NCBI GenBank assembly: GCA_947500505.1
Contig: CANMSL010000003.1
Span: 186,001-250,000, forward strand
DNA from: an uncultured Aquimarina sp.
GTDB taxonomy: Bacteria; Bacteroidota; Bacteroidia; Flavobacteriales; Flavobacteriaceae
Reading direction: 5' to 3'
DNA length: 64,000 nt
Part shown: positions 16,619 through 25,712 of the stretch, piece after piece
How the letters are laid out: each line of letters opens with the position of its first letter
Numbering within the stretch: position 1 is the stretch's first letter
Notes under the pieces: model-generated
What the model was told of the DNA's origin: nothing
Databases searched by the model: none
The model's input: only the letters and a program-made list of their open reading frames with translations
Program-made: the position numbers and the translations under genes

Positions 16619-17429
16619 CTTTTGTAATATCCTTTTCTAATTTTTTTATTAATTCCCGCTTTCTCTTATTCAATATAATCTGTCGGATCGTTGGTTTTAT
16701 ATATAAAAGTGGCGCTGTTTCGTTTTTAGTAAGCACTTCTTTTATTTTAATCATATAAACTCCCAAAGAATCCCGCAATTGAACATATTTACCATCTTTT
16801 AAGACTTTATTTCTATCTTGACTCTTAAGAACCGGTATTTTATTTATGACCTGATCAAACTGAACCCAAACAGAGTCTGCAAATGAAAACGTTACGAATT
16901 CTAACTTTTTACTTCGCAATTCTTCTTCATCATCTTCATTAAAACGATTAAAACGTGTCTGCGTTGCAACAATATTGTTATAATCAGGTGGCAAATGTAA
17001 GTAACGTAGCTTTACCAACTCCTCATTAAGATTAAAATTTTCTAAATTTTCTGAATAATAGGAAGCCAAATCTTCTTCTGTAACCTCCATATTAATAGAT
17101 TTGTTAATTACCGCATCCTTATATGCATTAATATACAAAGTACTTTTGTAATCCTCAACGAGCTTATCATACTCCTTAAGCTCATCTTCTGTCAAGTTGC
17201 GTTTAGATTGATCGATAAATAATTGTCTTGTAGCCCAAACATTGATATAATTATTTATAATACTGGTACTATCATCCTTAGATACACCATCCGGAACAAG
17301 ATTCTTAATTTCATCTATATACAAATATGTCTCGTTAACTCTTGCCACAACTTCTCTATTAGACTGACGATTTATATTTCTGCAAGAAAAAAATAAAACT
17401 AATAGTATGATGATGGAGATGTATCGCAT
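16581..17429 (-). CDS. SurA-N-like lipoprotein of the PPIase operon
   Basis: 282 residues beginning with a lipoprotein signal (LFFSC, lipid Cys 16). The body resembles the N-terminal chaperone domain of SurA/PrsA proteins (VVARVNETYLYIDEIKNLVP; helices to about 140), but the parvulin domain that should follow is missing or unrecognisable: no GWH or RHIL motif. It is probably a chaperone without isomerase activity. It directly follows the two-parvulin gene with no gap and overlaps the next gene by 38 bases. Confidence 0.75.
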   Translation of the reverse strand: MRYISIIILLVLFFSCRNINRQSNREVVARVNETYLYIDEIKNLVPDGVSKDDSTSIINNYINVWATRQLFIDQSKRNLTEDELKEYDKLVEDYKSTLYINAYKDAVINKSINMEVTEEDLASYYSENLENFNLNEELVKLRYLHLPPDYNNIVATQTRFNRFNEDDEEELRSKKLEFVTFSFADSVWVQFDQVINKIPVLKSQDRNKVLKDGKYVQLRDSLGVYMIKIKEVLTKNETAPLLYIKPTIRQIILNKRKRELIKKLEKDITKDAIKNKQFETYN

Positions 17430-19388
17430 TTATATGGATAATTCTTTTTTAATTTTCTTTAAAGTCTTTTTGTTTAGCTCAACAGGATATTTCTTCCTCA
17501 ATTCACTTAGCCATTTCTTTTCCAAAGTGTCCTGAAAATCATTAATTACTTTACCTTTAGTTTCTTCAAAAGTTTTGATTCTGGCCGGTATCACCTTCAT
17601 CACTTTGACTAAAGTGAGATAATTGTCTTCATTAATAGTGACAATCTGCCCCTCTTCTCCAGAAAACTGATCAGCTACATCATCTTCTCCTCTCACAAGT
17701 TCTTCTTCTGAAAAAAGTACCATATCGGTATTCGGTATATTTATTTCATCTTTGATTTCTTCTAAAGATCTTCCTTTTTCTAAAAATCTTTTTACTTTGT
17801 CTATCAAATCATTGTTAGAAGAAGAAGCTTTTATAATCTTATAACTTTGTGGTTGTATATATGTTTCTTTTCTTGATTCGTAGAATTTTTTAAGTCCAAT
17901 AGAATCAGTCTTTGCCGCGTTCCATATTTTGGATTCCATTAAATCGAATAATAATAATCCGTCTCTGTACTCAGAAATTACATTGGCATAATCCCGGTTA
18001 TCTTCTTCCAAATGTTCTTCATAATACTCCAATAATTTAGAGGATTCAAAATCATTATACATTTTTTCGATAAATGTAGAAACATCTGCAACATTGGTTT
18101 TACGAGATACTCTTTGTTGTATGAACTTAGCAAAATCCAGGTATGAGTAACGCTGGCTACCTATAGCAAACAAAAGTTTTTCTAATGTAGGATCATTTGA
18201 AGGTATTTCCCATTTTTCTTTAAAAAAAGACTCTGGAACTATCTGTTTAAAATATGCTATTGCCTCCAGGTTTTTTTGTAAATCATATTTTTCTTTAAGC
18301 GAAGTAATAAAAGATTTTGAAATTAACTGAGATCTACTATCCTTTTTAATTTTCTGGGTAAGCTCTGCTTTTGATTCTTCAAACGTTTTAGGAGGATATT
18401 TTTCTAATAATTTTATAATATGCCAACCGTATTTGGTCTTGACAGGCTCTGACAAGTCTCCTGGAGATTGCAGTGAGAAAGCAACTTTTTCAAAATTTTC
18501 AGAATTTAAAGCTCCTTGTCCGAATCTATTTATTTTACCGCCATTAACTGCAGTATTACGATCATCACTATATTGTTTTGCCAAAGATTCAAAAGAAGCG
18601 TTTTGTTTTAATTGTAGTTGAATTTCTGTAATTCTTTCTTTGGCTTGTTTTTCTGTTCTCTCTTTATTAAAAGCAACCATTATGTGAGCTACGGTTACCT
18701 CGCCAAGTGTTTTTTCTCTTTCATTAACTTTTACGATATGGTATCCAAAACGAGTTTTGAAAGGCTCAGACACTTCTCCAACTTTGGTAGTAAATGCTGC
18801 CTCTTCAAAGGGATATACCATCCTAAATGCTGAAAACCATCCTAAATCACCTCCGTTCTTCTCTACCGAAGGATCGTCGCTATATTGAATTGCAGTTTCC
18901 TTAAAATCGGCACCCTCGATAATATTTATTCTGGCTTCTGATATTCTTTGATAGGCGGCTAATGTATCTTTTGGCGGTGCACCGGGTTTAACCTCGATCA
19001 AAATATGACTGGCGTTGACCCTCTCCTGCAACCGATCATACGCTTCTTTTACCAGTGCATCTGAAGCCTCGGTATCAGTAAGATAGCTAGAAGATAATTG
19101 CTTTTTATATCCGTTGAGTTCTTTAACATAAGATTCCTTTTCATGTAACCCTAGTTTTTTGGCTTCGATCAACTTAAGTTTATAATTAATGAAAAGTTCT
19201 AAATATTCATCTATATCTTTTTGAGATTCATCTTTTACGAGATCAATATTTTTAAGATATACTCTCTTGAACTCCGATGTATATACCGGCGAATTATTGA
19301 TCATCAGAAGAACGGGGTCTTTTTGCTGACCATAAAGAATAGAATAAAAAATTACTCCTAAAAAAAGTACAATAGATTTTTTGTGCAT
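17430..19388 (-). CDS. Periplasmic peptidyl-prolyl isomerase with two parvulin domains
   Basis: 652 residues from the ATG at 19388 (chosen because the signal peptide MHKKSIVLFLGVIF starts there; an upstream ATG at 19412 adds 8 residues). After a short N-terminal chaperone domain, two PpiC domains follow at about 115-220 and 225-335, each with an ASHILIEV/VAHIMVAF strand and GYHIVKV/GWHIIKL. The C-terminal half is helical with no known motif. First gene of the PPIase-moxR operon; likely a periplasmic folding factor for outer-membrane proteins. Confidence 0.88.
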   Translation of the reverse strand: MHKKSIVLFLGVIFYSILYGQQKDPVLLMINNSPVYTSEFKRVYLKNIDLVKDESQKDIDEYLELFINYKLKLIEAKKLGLHEKESYVKELNGYKKQLSSSYLTDTEASDALVKEAYDRLQERVNASHILIEVKPGAPPKDTLAAYQRISEARINIIEGADFKETAIQYSDDPSVEKNGGDLGWFSAFRMVYPFEEAAFTTKVGEVSEPFKTRFGYHIVKVNEREKTLGEVTVAHIMVAFNKERTEKQAKERITEIQLQLKQNASFESLAKQYSDDRNTAVNGGKINRFGQGALNSENFEKVAFSLQSPGDLSEPVKTKYGWHIIKLLEKYPPKTFEESKAELTQKIKKDSRSQLISKSFITSLKEKYDLQKNLEAIAYFKQIVPESFFKEKWEIPSNDPTLEKLLFAIGSQRYSYLDFAKFIQQRVSRKTNVADVSTFIEKMYNDFESSKLLEYYEEHLEEDNRDYANVISEYRDGLLLFDLMESKIWNAAKTDSIGLKKFYESRKETYIQPQSYKIIKASSSNNDLIDKVKRFLEKGRSLEEIKDEINIPNTDMVLFSEEELVRGEDDVADQFSGEEGQIVTINEDNYLTLVKVMKVIPARIKTFEETKGKVINDFQDTLEKKWLSELRKKYPVELNKKTLKKIKKELSI

Positions 19389-19557
19389 ATTTCTTTTTAA
19401 TAAAGTCCCCAATCGGACAAAAATAACAATATTAATACGTTTTACAAGTTCTTTCTCTTAACGAATGATTTTAGTGATATAGTATTAAATACCTTTAAAA
19501 CTTTGCTGATCTTCTTATCTTGTAATTATGGATTATTTTACAAATTAATAAACCATT

Positions 19558-20013
19558 ATGGAGTATACTCATAAAATTGAAATTGATTTATCACCGGATC
19601 AAGTAATTGCTAATTTTGACAATGAAGAAAACTTGAAACACTGGCAGAAAGGGTTCGTCTCAATGGAACATCTAAGTGGCGAGAAAGGAGAAGCTGGATC
19701 TACCGCTAAGCTCACCCATAATATGAGGAATAGAGACATTGAAATGATAGAAACTATTATTTCAAAAGATCTTCCTGAGGCGCTTCATATTACTTTTGAT
19801 GCCAAAAACGTGCGTAATATTCAGGAACATCACTTCGAAGAATTACCGAACGGTCGTAGAGTTTGGAGCTCTAAAAACAAATTTAAACTTGGAGGTCTTA
19901 TAAAGTCTATAGGGTTTTTGACGCCGGGAGCCTTTAAAAAACAATCTATTAGTTATATACGGGATTTTAAGGCATTTGCTGAAGAAGGAAAAAGTGTTAT
20001 TTTAGACTCATAA
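19558..20013 (+). CDS. SRPBCC/polyketide-cyclase-like protein
   Basis: 151 residues with the START/SRPBCC layout: an opening strand (YTHKIEIDLSPDQVIANF), the first helix with NLKHWQKGF, a long antiparallel sheet and a C-terminal helix (KKQSISYIRDFKAFAE). Such proteins bind hydrophobic ligands; none can be named here. It stands between the divergent PPIase operon and a small unknown gene 18 bases downstream. Confidence 0.8.
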   Translation: MEYTHKIEIDLSPDQVIANFDNEENLKHWQKGFVSMEHLSGEKGEAGSTAKLTHNMRNRDIEMIETIISKDLPEALHITFDAKNVRNIQEHHFEELPNGRRVWSSKNKFKLGGLIKSIGFLTPGAFKKQSISYIRDFKAFAEEGKSVILDS

Positions 20014-20031
20014 CTAATACTTATAAATATA

Positions 20032-20271
20032 TTGGAAAGAAAACTAAAACTTATATGGGATTTTAGGGGGCCAACAGCACTTAAGACAGCGGCTCATCAC
20101 GAAATTCACCTTAAAGAATATATTATTTTAGAAAAATTATCACTTAGCCTGACCGGTTATCAGGATATAAACGAGATGCACAGTATTGCTTATATGGTGG
20201 TTACAGATTCTGAAATGAAAAAAGTAAGAGATAGCTTAAAACCACATCGGGGTCAACTCTACGAAGAATAG
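20032..20271 (+). CDS. Small conserved-looking hypothetical protein (TTG start)
   Basis: 79 residues read from a TTG, the only start-like codon after the in-frame TAA at 20011-20013. The sequence has a clear hydrophobic/charged pattern (WDFRGPTALKTAAHHEIHLK, YMVVTDSEMKKVRDSLKPHR) and does not look like random translation. No domain recognised; no signal or membrane segment. It lies 18 bases after the SRPBCC gene on the same strand and may be co-transcribed with it. Confidence 0.6.
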   Translation: MERKLKLIWDFRGPTALKTAAHHEIHLKEYIILEKLSLSLTGYQDINEMHSIAYMVVTDSEMKKVRDSLKPHRGQLYEE

Positions 20272-20319
20272 GTTTTTTAAAAAATAGCTTTCTTGGCACA
20301 TATATTGTCATATACCTTA

Positions 20320-20327
20320 TATATTTG
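20320..20327 (+). promoter_or_regulatory. -7 box of the OmpH/Skp gene
   Basis: TATATTTG, an exact match to the Bacteroidetes TAnnTTTG element, 36 bases before the ATG at 20364, with a TTGG at 20293-20296 as a possible -33 element. Confidence 0.5.
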
Positions 20328-20363
20328 CAAAAATTTAAAAAATTAAAAATTAACAAAATCACA

Positions 20364-20870
20364 ATGAAAAACATATTATTGCCAATTTTATTAGTGATCA
20401 TTAGTGCTTCGACTTTCGCTCAGTCTAAGGTAGGAACTATTGACACAGATTTCATACTTTCTAAGTTACCCGAGTTGACCAAGGTACAGGAAGACCTAAA
20501 AGCATATAATACCAAGTTAGAGGCTGACCTAAAAGTAAAGGTTGATGATTATCAGGCAAAAGTAAAAGCGTATCAGGAAGGCGTAGCTACTATGACTGAG
20601 CCAATGAAAAAAACAAAACAGGAGGAGATTATTAATTTAGAAAATGATATTGCCAAGTTTCGTCAGAATGGTTCTCAATTAGTACAATTCGAGCAAAATA
20701 AATTATTACAACCTTTGTATAATAAAATTGGCAAAGCGTTAGAGGAAGTTGCTAAGGCCGAAGGATATACTCAGGTATTAACTATTACCAGCAGTGGTTT
20801 AGCTTATGTAGACCCGAAATTTGATCTTACAAAAACGGTAATGACCAAACTCGGAATTCCTGCTCAATAA
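20364..20870 (+). CDS. OmpH/Skp-family periplasmic chaperone
   Basis: 168 residues from the ATG at 20364, chosen because a typical signal peptide (MKNILLPILLVIISASTFAQ) begins there. The mature part follows the Skp plan: a short strand (KVGTIDTDFILSKLPE), a long coiled-coil hairpin of about 100 residues, and a final strand (YTQVLTITSSGLAYVDP). Skp trimers hold unfolded outer-membrane proteins in the periplasm. A TAnnTTTG box lies upstream and a strong hairpin terminator downstream, so it is a single-gene unit. Confidence 0.93.
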   Translation: MKNILLPILLVIISASTFAQSKVGTIDTDFILSKLPELTKVQEDLKAYNTKLEADLKVKVDDYQAKVKAYQEGVATMTEPMKKTKQEEIINLENDIAKFRQNGSQLVQFEQNKLLQPLYNKIGKALEEVAKAEGYTQVLTITSSGLAYVDPKFDLTKTVMTKLGIPAQ

Positions 20871-20902
20871 ATCCGGTATCATAGCAATTACTTGTACCGT
20901 AT

Positions 20903-20936
20903 TAAAAAACGCTTCAAATTGGTTGAAGCGTTTTTT
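20903..20936. terminator. Bidirectional terminator shared by the Skp gene and guaB
   Basis: AAAAAACGCTTCAA and TTGAAGCGTTTTTT arms around a 5-base loop between two convergent genes, with A/T runs on both sides. Confidence 0.9.
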
Positions 20937-20961
20937 AGTTTTATTACTCATTTGCAATTAG

Positions 20962-22434
20962 TTATCTACTATAATTTGGTGCTTCTTTAGTAATTGTTAC
21001 ATCGTGTGGGTGACTTTCATTAATTCCGCTAGCAGTTATTTTCACGAACTTTCCTGTGTCCTGAAGGGTTTTAATATCTTTAGCTCCACAATATCCCATT
21101 CCCGCACGTAATCCACCTATAAACTGATGAATACTTTCATATAATTCTCCTTTGTACGCTACACGACCTACGATTCCTTCGGGCACTAATTTTTTAATAT
21201 CGTCTTCTACATCCTGAAAATAACGGTCTTTAGAACCTTGTTTCATAGCTTCTACAGATCCCATTCCCCGGTAAGACTTAAACTTTCTTCCTTCGTATAT
21301 AATAGTTTCTCCCGGAGATTCTTTTGTTCCTGCTAGTAAAGATCCAAGCATTACGGTATCAGCTCCCGCTGCAATAGCTTTTGGAATATCACCAGTGTAT
21401 CTAATCCCGCCATCTGCTATCACCGGAACTCCGGATCCTTTAATCGCGGAAGCAACTTCTAGTACGGCAGAAAACTGAGGGAATCCAACACCTGCTACCA
21501 CTCTGGTTGTGCAGATAGATCCGGGTCCAATTCCAACTTTTACAGCATCTGCACCTGCCTCTACCAAATATTTTGCCGCTTCACCGGTAGCGATATTACC
21601 AACAATAACGTCAAGGTCTGGAAACTTCTTTTTAACATCTTTAAGTACACTTACTACGCCTCTGGTATGTCCGTGAGCAGTATCAATGACTACCGCATCC
21701 ACTCCTGCATTGACAAGCGCCTCTGCACGATCTACCGCATCTCCTGTTACTCCAATAGCCGCTGCCACACGAAGTCTTCCAAGATTATCTTTATTGGCTA
21801 GTGGTTTTAGGGTAAGCTTAGTAATATCTCTGAAGGTGATTAAGCCAACCAGTGTATTATCATTATTTACTACCGGCAATTTTTCAATTTTATTATCTTG
21901 TAGTATAACCTCTGCTTCCTGCAAAGAAGTTCCTTCTCCTACAGTCACCAGATTTTTGCTCGTCATTACCTCTGATATAGGTCTGTCATTATTTTTTTCA
22001 AATCGTAAATCTCTATTTGTAACTATCCCCAATAATTTATTATTGGTATCCACTATGGGGATACCTCCAATACTATGTTCTCGCATATTGTTTTTCGCAT
22101 CGGCTACTTTTGCATCTAATGGTAATGTTACCGGATCTATGATCATGCCACTTTCTGCTCTCTTCACTTTGCGTACTTTCATCGCTTGTTCCTGAATTGT
22201 CATGTTTTTATGTAACACTCCGATCCCTCCTTCCTGGGCCATAGCAATGGCCATACGACTTTCTGTGACGGTATCCATAGCAGCAGAAACTATAGGAACG
22301 TTAATAGAAATATTTCTGGTAAATTTTGTTTGAATATTAACTTCGCGAGGTAATACTTCGGAAAATGCAGGAACTAAAAGTACATCATCATAGGTAAGTC
22401 CTTCTCCAACTATTTTGGATTCGTGTGCTGTCAT
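20962..22434 (-). CDS. guaB: IMP dehydrogenase
   Basis: Oxidises IMP to XMP with NAD, the committed step to GMP. 490 residues with the TIM barrel split by a pair of CBS domains (about 95-215), the catalytic loop [13 protein letters not shown] with its Cys, the [18 protein letters not shown] phosphate site and the [15 protein letters not shown] flap. Length and motifs are those of the bacterial enzyme. The partner enzyme guaA is in the same window at 49234-50772 but not linked. A TATATTTG box lies 24 bases upstream. Confidence 0.98.
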   Translation of the reverse strand: MTAHESKIVGEGLTYDDVLLVPAFSEVLPREVNIQTKFTRNISINVPIVSAAMDTVTESRMAIAMAQEGGIGVLHKNMTIQEQAMKVRKVKRAESGMIIDPVTLPLDAKVADAKNNMREHSIGGIPIVDTNNKLLGIVTNRDLRFEKNNDRPISEVMTSKNLVTVGEGTSLQEAEVILQDNKIEKLPVVNNDNTLVGLITFRDITKLTLKPLANKDNLGRLRVAAAIGVTGDAVDRAEALVNAGVDAVVIDTAHGHTRGVVSVLKDVKKKFPDLDVIVGNIATGEAAKYLVEAGADAVKVGIGPGSICTTRVVAGVGFPQFSAVLEVASAIKGSGVPVIADGGIRYTGDIPKAIAAGADTVMLGSLLAGTKESPGETIIYEGRKFKSYRGMGSVEAMKQGSKDRYFQDVEDDIKKLVPEGIVGRVAYKGELYESIHQFIGGLRAGMGYCGAKDIKTLQDTGKFVKITASGINESHPHDVTITKEAPNYSR

Positions 22435-22735
22435 TGCAATTAAGATTTAATTGCGTGCAAATATAAGCCTTTTTTAAACGATTCCTATAAAAGTATGCGA
22501 GTTATGTACCTATTTATTTGGTGTCATTATTTCAATGTAATCTCATAGTTACTTTAATTTCAAAGAACTGCTCGAAACCCTTTATGCATTGGTTTTGAGA
22601 TAGTTACAAATGTATGAATTCCTGTTTTTTTTGAAACTAACACAAAACCGTCATAATTTTAACATTATTTTAATATTTATATAGTATATTTCCAATAGGT
22701 AGATCCCAAATCACCTAAACCCCAAAAAATAACCT
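22435..22735. other. Divergent intergenic region guaB / PAP2
   Basis: A 301-base AT-rich spacer between divergent genes. It holds the guaB -7 box (22458-22465, minus strand TATATTTG, followed by CACGC). No ORF or hairpin of note. Confidence 0.5.
22458..22465 (-). promoter_or_regulatory. guaB -7 box
   Basis: Minus-strand TATATTTG, 24 bases before the guaB ATG; matches the Bacteroidetes TAnnTTTG element. Confidence 0.5.
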
Positions 22736-23506
22736 ATGAGAATTAGTATTAGCCTACTAGTGATATGTCTATCTATTAATAGTATAACTGCCCAGTTTAC
22801 AGAATTATCTCTTGATAAGATTCAATTCAAATCTTCTAAACAGAGTGAGCGAAAAAAGTCAAAAAAGAATTTATTTACTAAAAGAATTGTACCTATTACC
22901 TTAATTGCTTCTGGTATTCTTTTATCTACCAGTGATTTTGAAAAATCATTACAAAAAGATATAAGAAGCTCCATGGGAAACGATTTTTATTTCGGTATTG
23001 ATGATTACACCAGATATGCACCAATAGTGCAAATGTATGCAGCTGATATTTTTGGAGTGGAATCAAGAAATCACTGGTTTGACCAAACTAAAAATCTTTT
23101 GATATCATCTTTGGTAACAAGCGCAGCTACGACTTTTCTGAAAAAGGAAGTAGATAAACCAAGACCAGGAGATCCCACTAAGTTAAACTCTTTTCCATCT
23201 GGACATACTTCTATGGCATTTGTGTCAGCTGCTGTTTTATTTGAAGAATTTATAGATACTAGTCCGCTTTTAGCATATAGTGGATATCTTTTTGTTGTTA
23301 CTACAGGTAGCTTAAGAATGATGAATAACAAGCATTATCTATCTGATGTCCTGGTCGGTGCCGGAATTGGAATCCTTACTACACGATTAGTATATCATTA
23401 CGAGCATCTTATTTCCTGGAATCCTTTTAAAGACTCAGAAGACATAGCTTTTACTCCACATCTTACTGGTGATAGTGTAGGGCTATATTTTTCTAAAACT
23501 TTTTAA
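22736..23506 (+). CDS. PAP2-family membrane-associated phosphatase
   Basis: 256 residues with a signal peptide (to about 19) and the three PAP2 motifs: KKEVDKPRPGD, FPSGHTSMAF and SLRMMNNKHYLSDVLVG (R-x5-H-x3-D). Catalysis uses the two His. The family removes phosphate from lipids such as phosphatidic acid, undecaprenyl pyrophosphate or lipid A; this secreted form without the full six-helix membrane core resembles outer-membrane or periplasmic PAP2 proteins of Bacteroidota. It is convergent with the DinB-like pair. Confidence 0.9.
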   Translation: MRISISLLVICLSINSITAQFTELSLDKIQFKSSKQSERKKSKKNLFTKRIVPITLIASGILLSTSDFEKSLQKDIRSSMGNDFYFGIDDYTRYAPIVQMYAADIFGVESRNHWFDQTKNLLISSLVTSAATTFLKKEVDKPRPGDPTKLNSFPSGHTSMAFVSAAVLFEEFIDTSPLLAYSGYLFVVTTGSLRMMNNKHYLSDVLVGAGIGILTTRLVYHYEHLISWNPFKDSEDIAFTPHLTGDSVGLYFSKTF

Positions 23507-23515
23507 CAATTATAA

Positions 23516-24025
23516 TTACCAACCACCGGCATACGAAAAATCTTCTCCAGAAGTAAATTTCAAATAATCAAGTTTCAATTTTGTAATTTGTTTAAAATGA
23601 AGATAATCATGTGCCAGCCAATTAGCTAGAAGCTGATGTGCGGTCATATTTCCTAAATCAGGATGTACAGATGTATTATTCCATTGAGGATTTACCAAAG
23701 AATTTAACCATTTTATGGATTCCTCTCGTTCTTCTAAAAAACGATTTAACATCACATCATATACTTTTTTGTTGTATTCTCTTTTTAGAACCCAGTTTTC
23801 GGGATCGATTGGTACGAATTGTAGCTCCGGTGTATTTAGTATATGTTTAATTCTTGTTCTAAAATCCTCACATTCTTCGTCATACAAATGACATACGATT
23901 TCCAATAAGCACCAACGCCTTGGATTATCTTTCCATACATATTCTTCTTTAGGTATTCCTTCTAACACCTGTTTATAAACTTTTTGATTTCTGGACAATC
24001 CTTCAATGATTAGCTTATGATTCAT
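23516..24025 (-). CDS. DinB-family (DinB_2) putative metalloenzyme
   Basis: 169 residues from the ATG at 24025; the in-frame upstream ATG would add a run of Ile encoded by a TTA microsatellite. A four-helix DinB/YfiT-like fold is suggested by WCLLEIVCHLYDEE (first metal His), and by MTAHQLLANWLAHDYLHFKQI with two further His. Such proteins include bacillithiol- and glutathione-dependent transferases; this genome has bshC, so a bacillithiol-dependent role is possible but unproven. It overlaps the upstream DinB-like gene by 11 bases. Confidence 0.85.
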   Translation of the reverse strand: MNHKLIIEGLSRNQKVYKQVLEGIPKEEYVWKDNPRRWCLLEIVCHLYDEECEDFRTRIKHILNTPELQFVPIDPENWVLKREYNKKVYDVMLNRFLEEREESIKWLNSLVNPQWNNTSVHPDLGNMTAHQLLANWLAHDYLHFKQITKLKLDYLKFTSGEDFSYAGGW

Positions 24026-24443
24026 TTTTGTTATTATTATTATTATTATTATTATGAATTTCAAATTCTTTTGTTAACCAAAATATAGTATAAAATTGAA
24101 ATGATTCATGCAATAGAAAAAATTCAGTCCATTCTATAACATTCTTATTTCCTAATTTAGGATGTAAACAGGTTCTATTCAAATAAATTTCTGTCAGTAT
24201 GTTAAGTTGTTTAGAAAAATCTTCTCCATAAATTTTAGCTTTATCGATACTAACTTCTGTTTGCAATTGAGTCCGATTTTTAAATTGAGTATCATTATCT
24301 GCATTATACTTATTAAAAATAGGAGTTTCTTCTTTCAGGACTTTTTGGTCTCTCCCGAAAAATCTCTCGGTATCTTCCCAGATGTGCCAGATTTTGGTGA
24401 ATTGACCAATTATTCGGAATATGTTTTTTATTGATAAAATCAA
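24015..24443 (-). CDS. Probable DinB-like protein with poly-Asn tail
   Basis: 142 residues with a C-terminal segment (CLHPKLGNKNVIEWTEFFLL, then HESFQFYTIFWL) like the last helices of small DinB-superfamily proteins. The N-terminus is less clear and the true start could be downstream. The last residues include eight Asn in a row, coded by a (TTA)8 microsatellite (plus strand 24031-24054) at the junction with the next gene, which it overlaps by 11 bases. Confidence 0.55.
   Translation of the reverse strand: MILSIKNIFRIIGQFTKIWHIWEDTERFFGRDQKVLKEETPIFNKYNADNDTQFKNRTQLQTEVSIDKAKIYGEDFSKQLNILTEIYLNRTCLHPKLGNKNVIEWTEFFLLHESFQFYTIFWLTKEFEIHNNNNNNNNKNES
24031..24054. repeat. (TTA)8 microsatellite
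   Basis: Eight perfect TTA units on the plus strand. They code the poly-Asn tail of the 24015-24443 ORF and lie just upstream of the DinB_2 start. Confidence 0.9.
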
Positions 24444-24950
24444 TTGGCAATTCCTTAATCAAATGATTAATTTACTTATACTGATAGCTAGTCCTATAAA
24501 TTACCGAATCATTTATCTTAAGCAAAGATTCATAAATAAAGCTTTTTACGAAGGAAGCAAAAGGGTAACATACCCCATTGCAAATCAGGCATTCAACTCT
24601 TTACTTATATAACTATATCATTTACTTTTGATAGACAATAGTGAAGTTCTTGAATTATTTGAGTTAGCCAAATTCAATAAAATATACTAACAAAAAGCCA
24701 AATAAATTGTAAACCAAAAACTCTCTCTTTGGGTATGGGCCAGTCAGAATCGAGAGTTAGAAAAAACTAGATAAATGTAATTGTATGCATTTCTGACAAC
24801 AGTGGAAGTACTCAAAATCAAGTGGTAAAATTTTTTAGGCTTTTTTGCAATTCTTAATTCTTGAAATAGAAAAAGAAATGATTATCCATAGTATTCTCCG
24901 AGGAAACGGTATTATCCATTTAATTTTTTAAAAACCAGAACTAGATTATT
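24444..24950. other. Gene-poor gap
   Basis: About 500 bases of AT-rich sequence between the divergent DinB pair and the lipoprotein pseudogene. A weak AACTCTC/GAGAGTT hairpin with a 26-base loop lies at 24719-24758. A 63-codon open frame at 24421-24612 has no domain or start-site support and was not called. Confidence 0.5.
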
Positions 24951-25316
24951 ATGATTACACTATATTTTAAAAGAATTACAAGTTTTTTAATTATAATTGG
25001 TCTTTCATTTCTCTGAATTACCTGTGGAAAAGAAAAATGCCCTGAACCTGATGTCAAAAATATTAAAGCAACAATTACAATTGCGGCTGGAGGACTTGCG
25101 GTCAGAGGCACAACACGCTCTATAAAACCTGGAGCTGCAGTCATAATTACAGATGCCACAGGCATATCCACTAAAGCAACGGCAAAGAATGATGGGAGTT
25201 TTTTTGTTCCGTTTGGACGGTCTAATGCAGGTGTACGTGATTCTCTATTTATTATTCAAAAAATTAATAATTGTACAGAAAGTGATAGTGCATATATTAT
25301 GATACAGCGACCTTAA
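24951..25316 (+). pseudogene. Small lipoprotein interrupted by an in-frame TGA in its signal peptide
   Basis: From ATG 24951 the frame reads a signal peptide (MITLYFKRITSFLIIIGLSFL), then TGA at 25014-25016, then ITCGKEKCPEPD..., a textbook lipobox (xITC) in the same frame. It continues 100 codons to TAA at 25314-25316. The mature part (AAVIITDATGISTKATAKND, then GSFFVPFG) resembles a carboxypeptidase-regulatory-like beta-sandwich fold. A terminator follows. The frame is otherwise intact, so this is one nonsense change or a base-call error. No downstream start would give an exported product. Confidence 0.75.
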
Positions 25317-25712
25317 TAACCAACCGCAAGAGGGTCAGATAATATTTTATAATATTTCTGACCCTTTTTAAATCTCGTTGTTTATACTTATGTAATTATG
25401 GTAATAGTACCTTATGAATCTTATCTAAGTCCAACGTGGACTACCTATACACACCTATTTAAATTACTAAAAATCAAAAAACATCATTCATAAAATAAAC
25501 TACTGGAAGCGTGTAAATAATAGACAAATACCGGTTATAAAACTGCGTTTCTAAAAAAACAATCCAATTTATTGAAAAGAAAGAATTCTACTATTATTTT
25601 CCTATTTTCTAAAGAGTTTTGAAGCGAAAAGTTGAAGGAAAAGAATAATCCTGAATTAGATTTTATTGTACTCATTATAATTTTAGTACTTTTAATAAGA
25701 TACTCATTTATA
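25317..25712. other. Intergenic gap with terminator
   Basis: Holds the terminator of the lipoprotein pseudogene (25331-25369) and then AT-rich sequence leading to the PagL-like gene. An in-frame upstream extension of that gene to 25632 is open but lacks a signal-peptide start. Confidence 0.5.
25331..25369 (+). terminator. Terminator after the lipoprotein pseudogene
   Basis: AGGGTCAGA and TCTGACCCT arms with an A/T-rich loop that can pair further, followed by TTTTT. Confidence 0.8.

Noticed and set aside
24421..24612. 63-codon plus-strand open frame in the DinB/lipoprotein gap
   Set aside because: Low-complexity composition, no domain, overlaps the start of the DinB-like gene on the other strand, and no promoter or terminator of its own.
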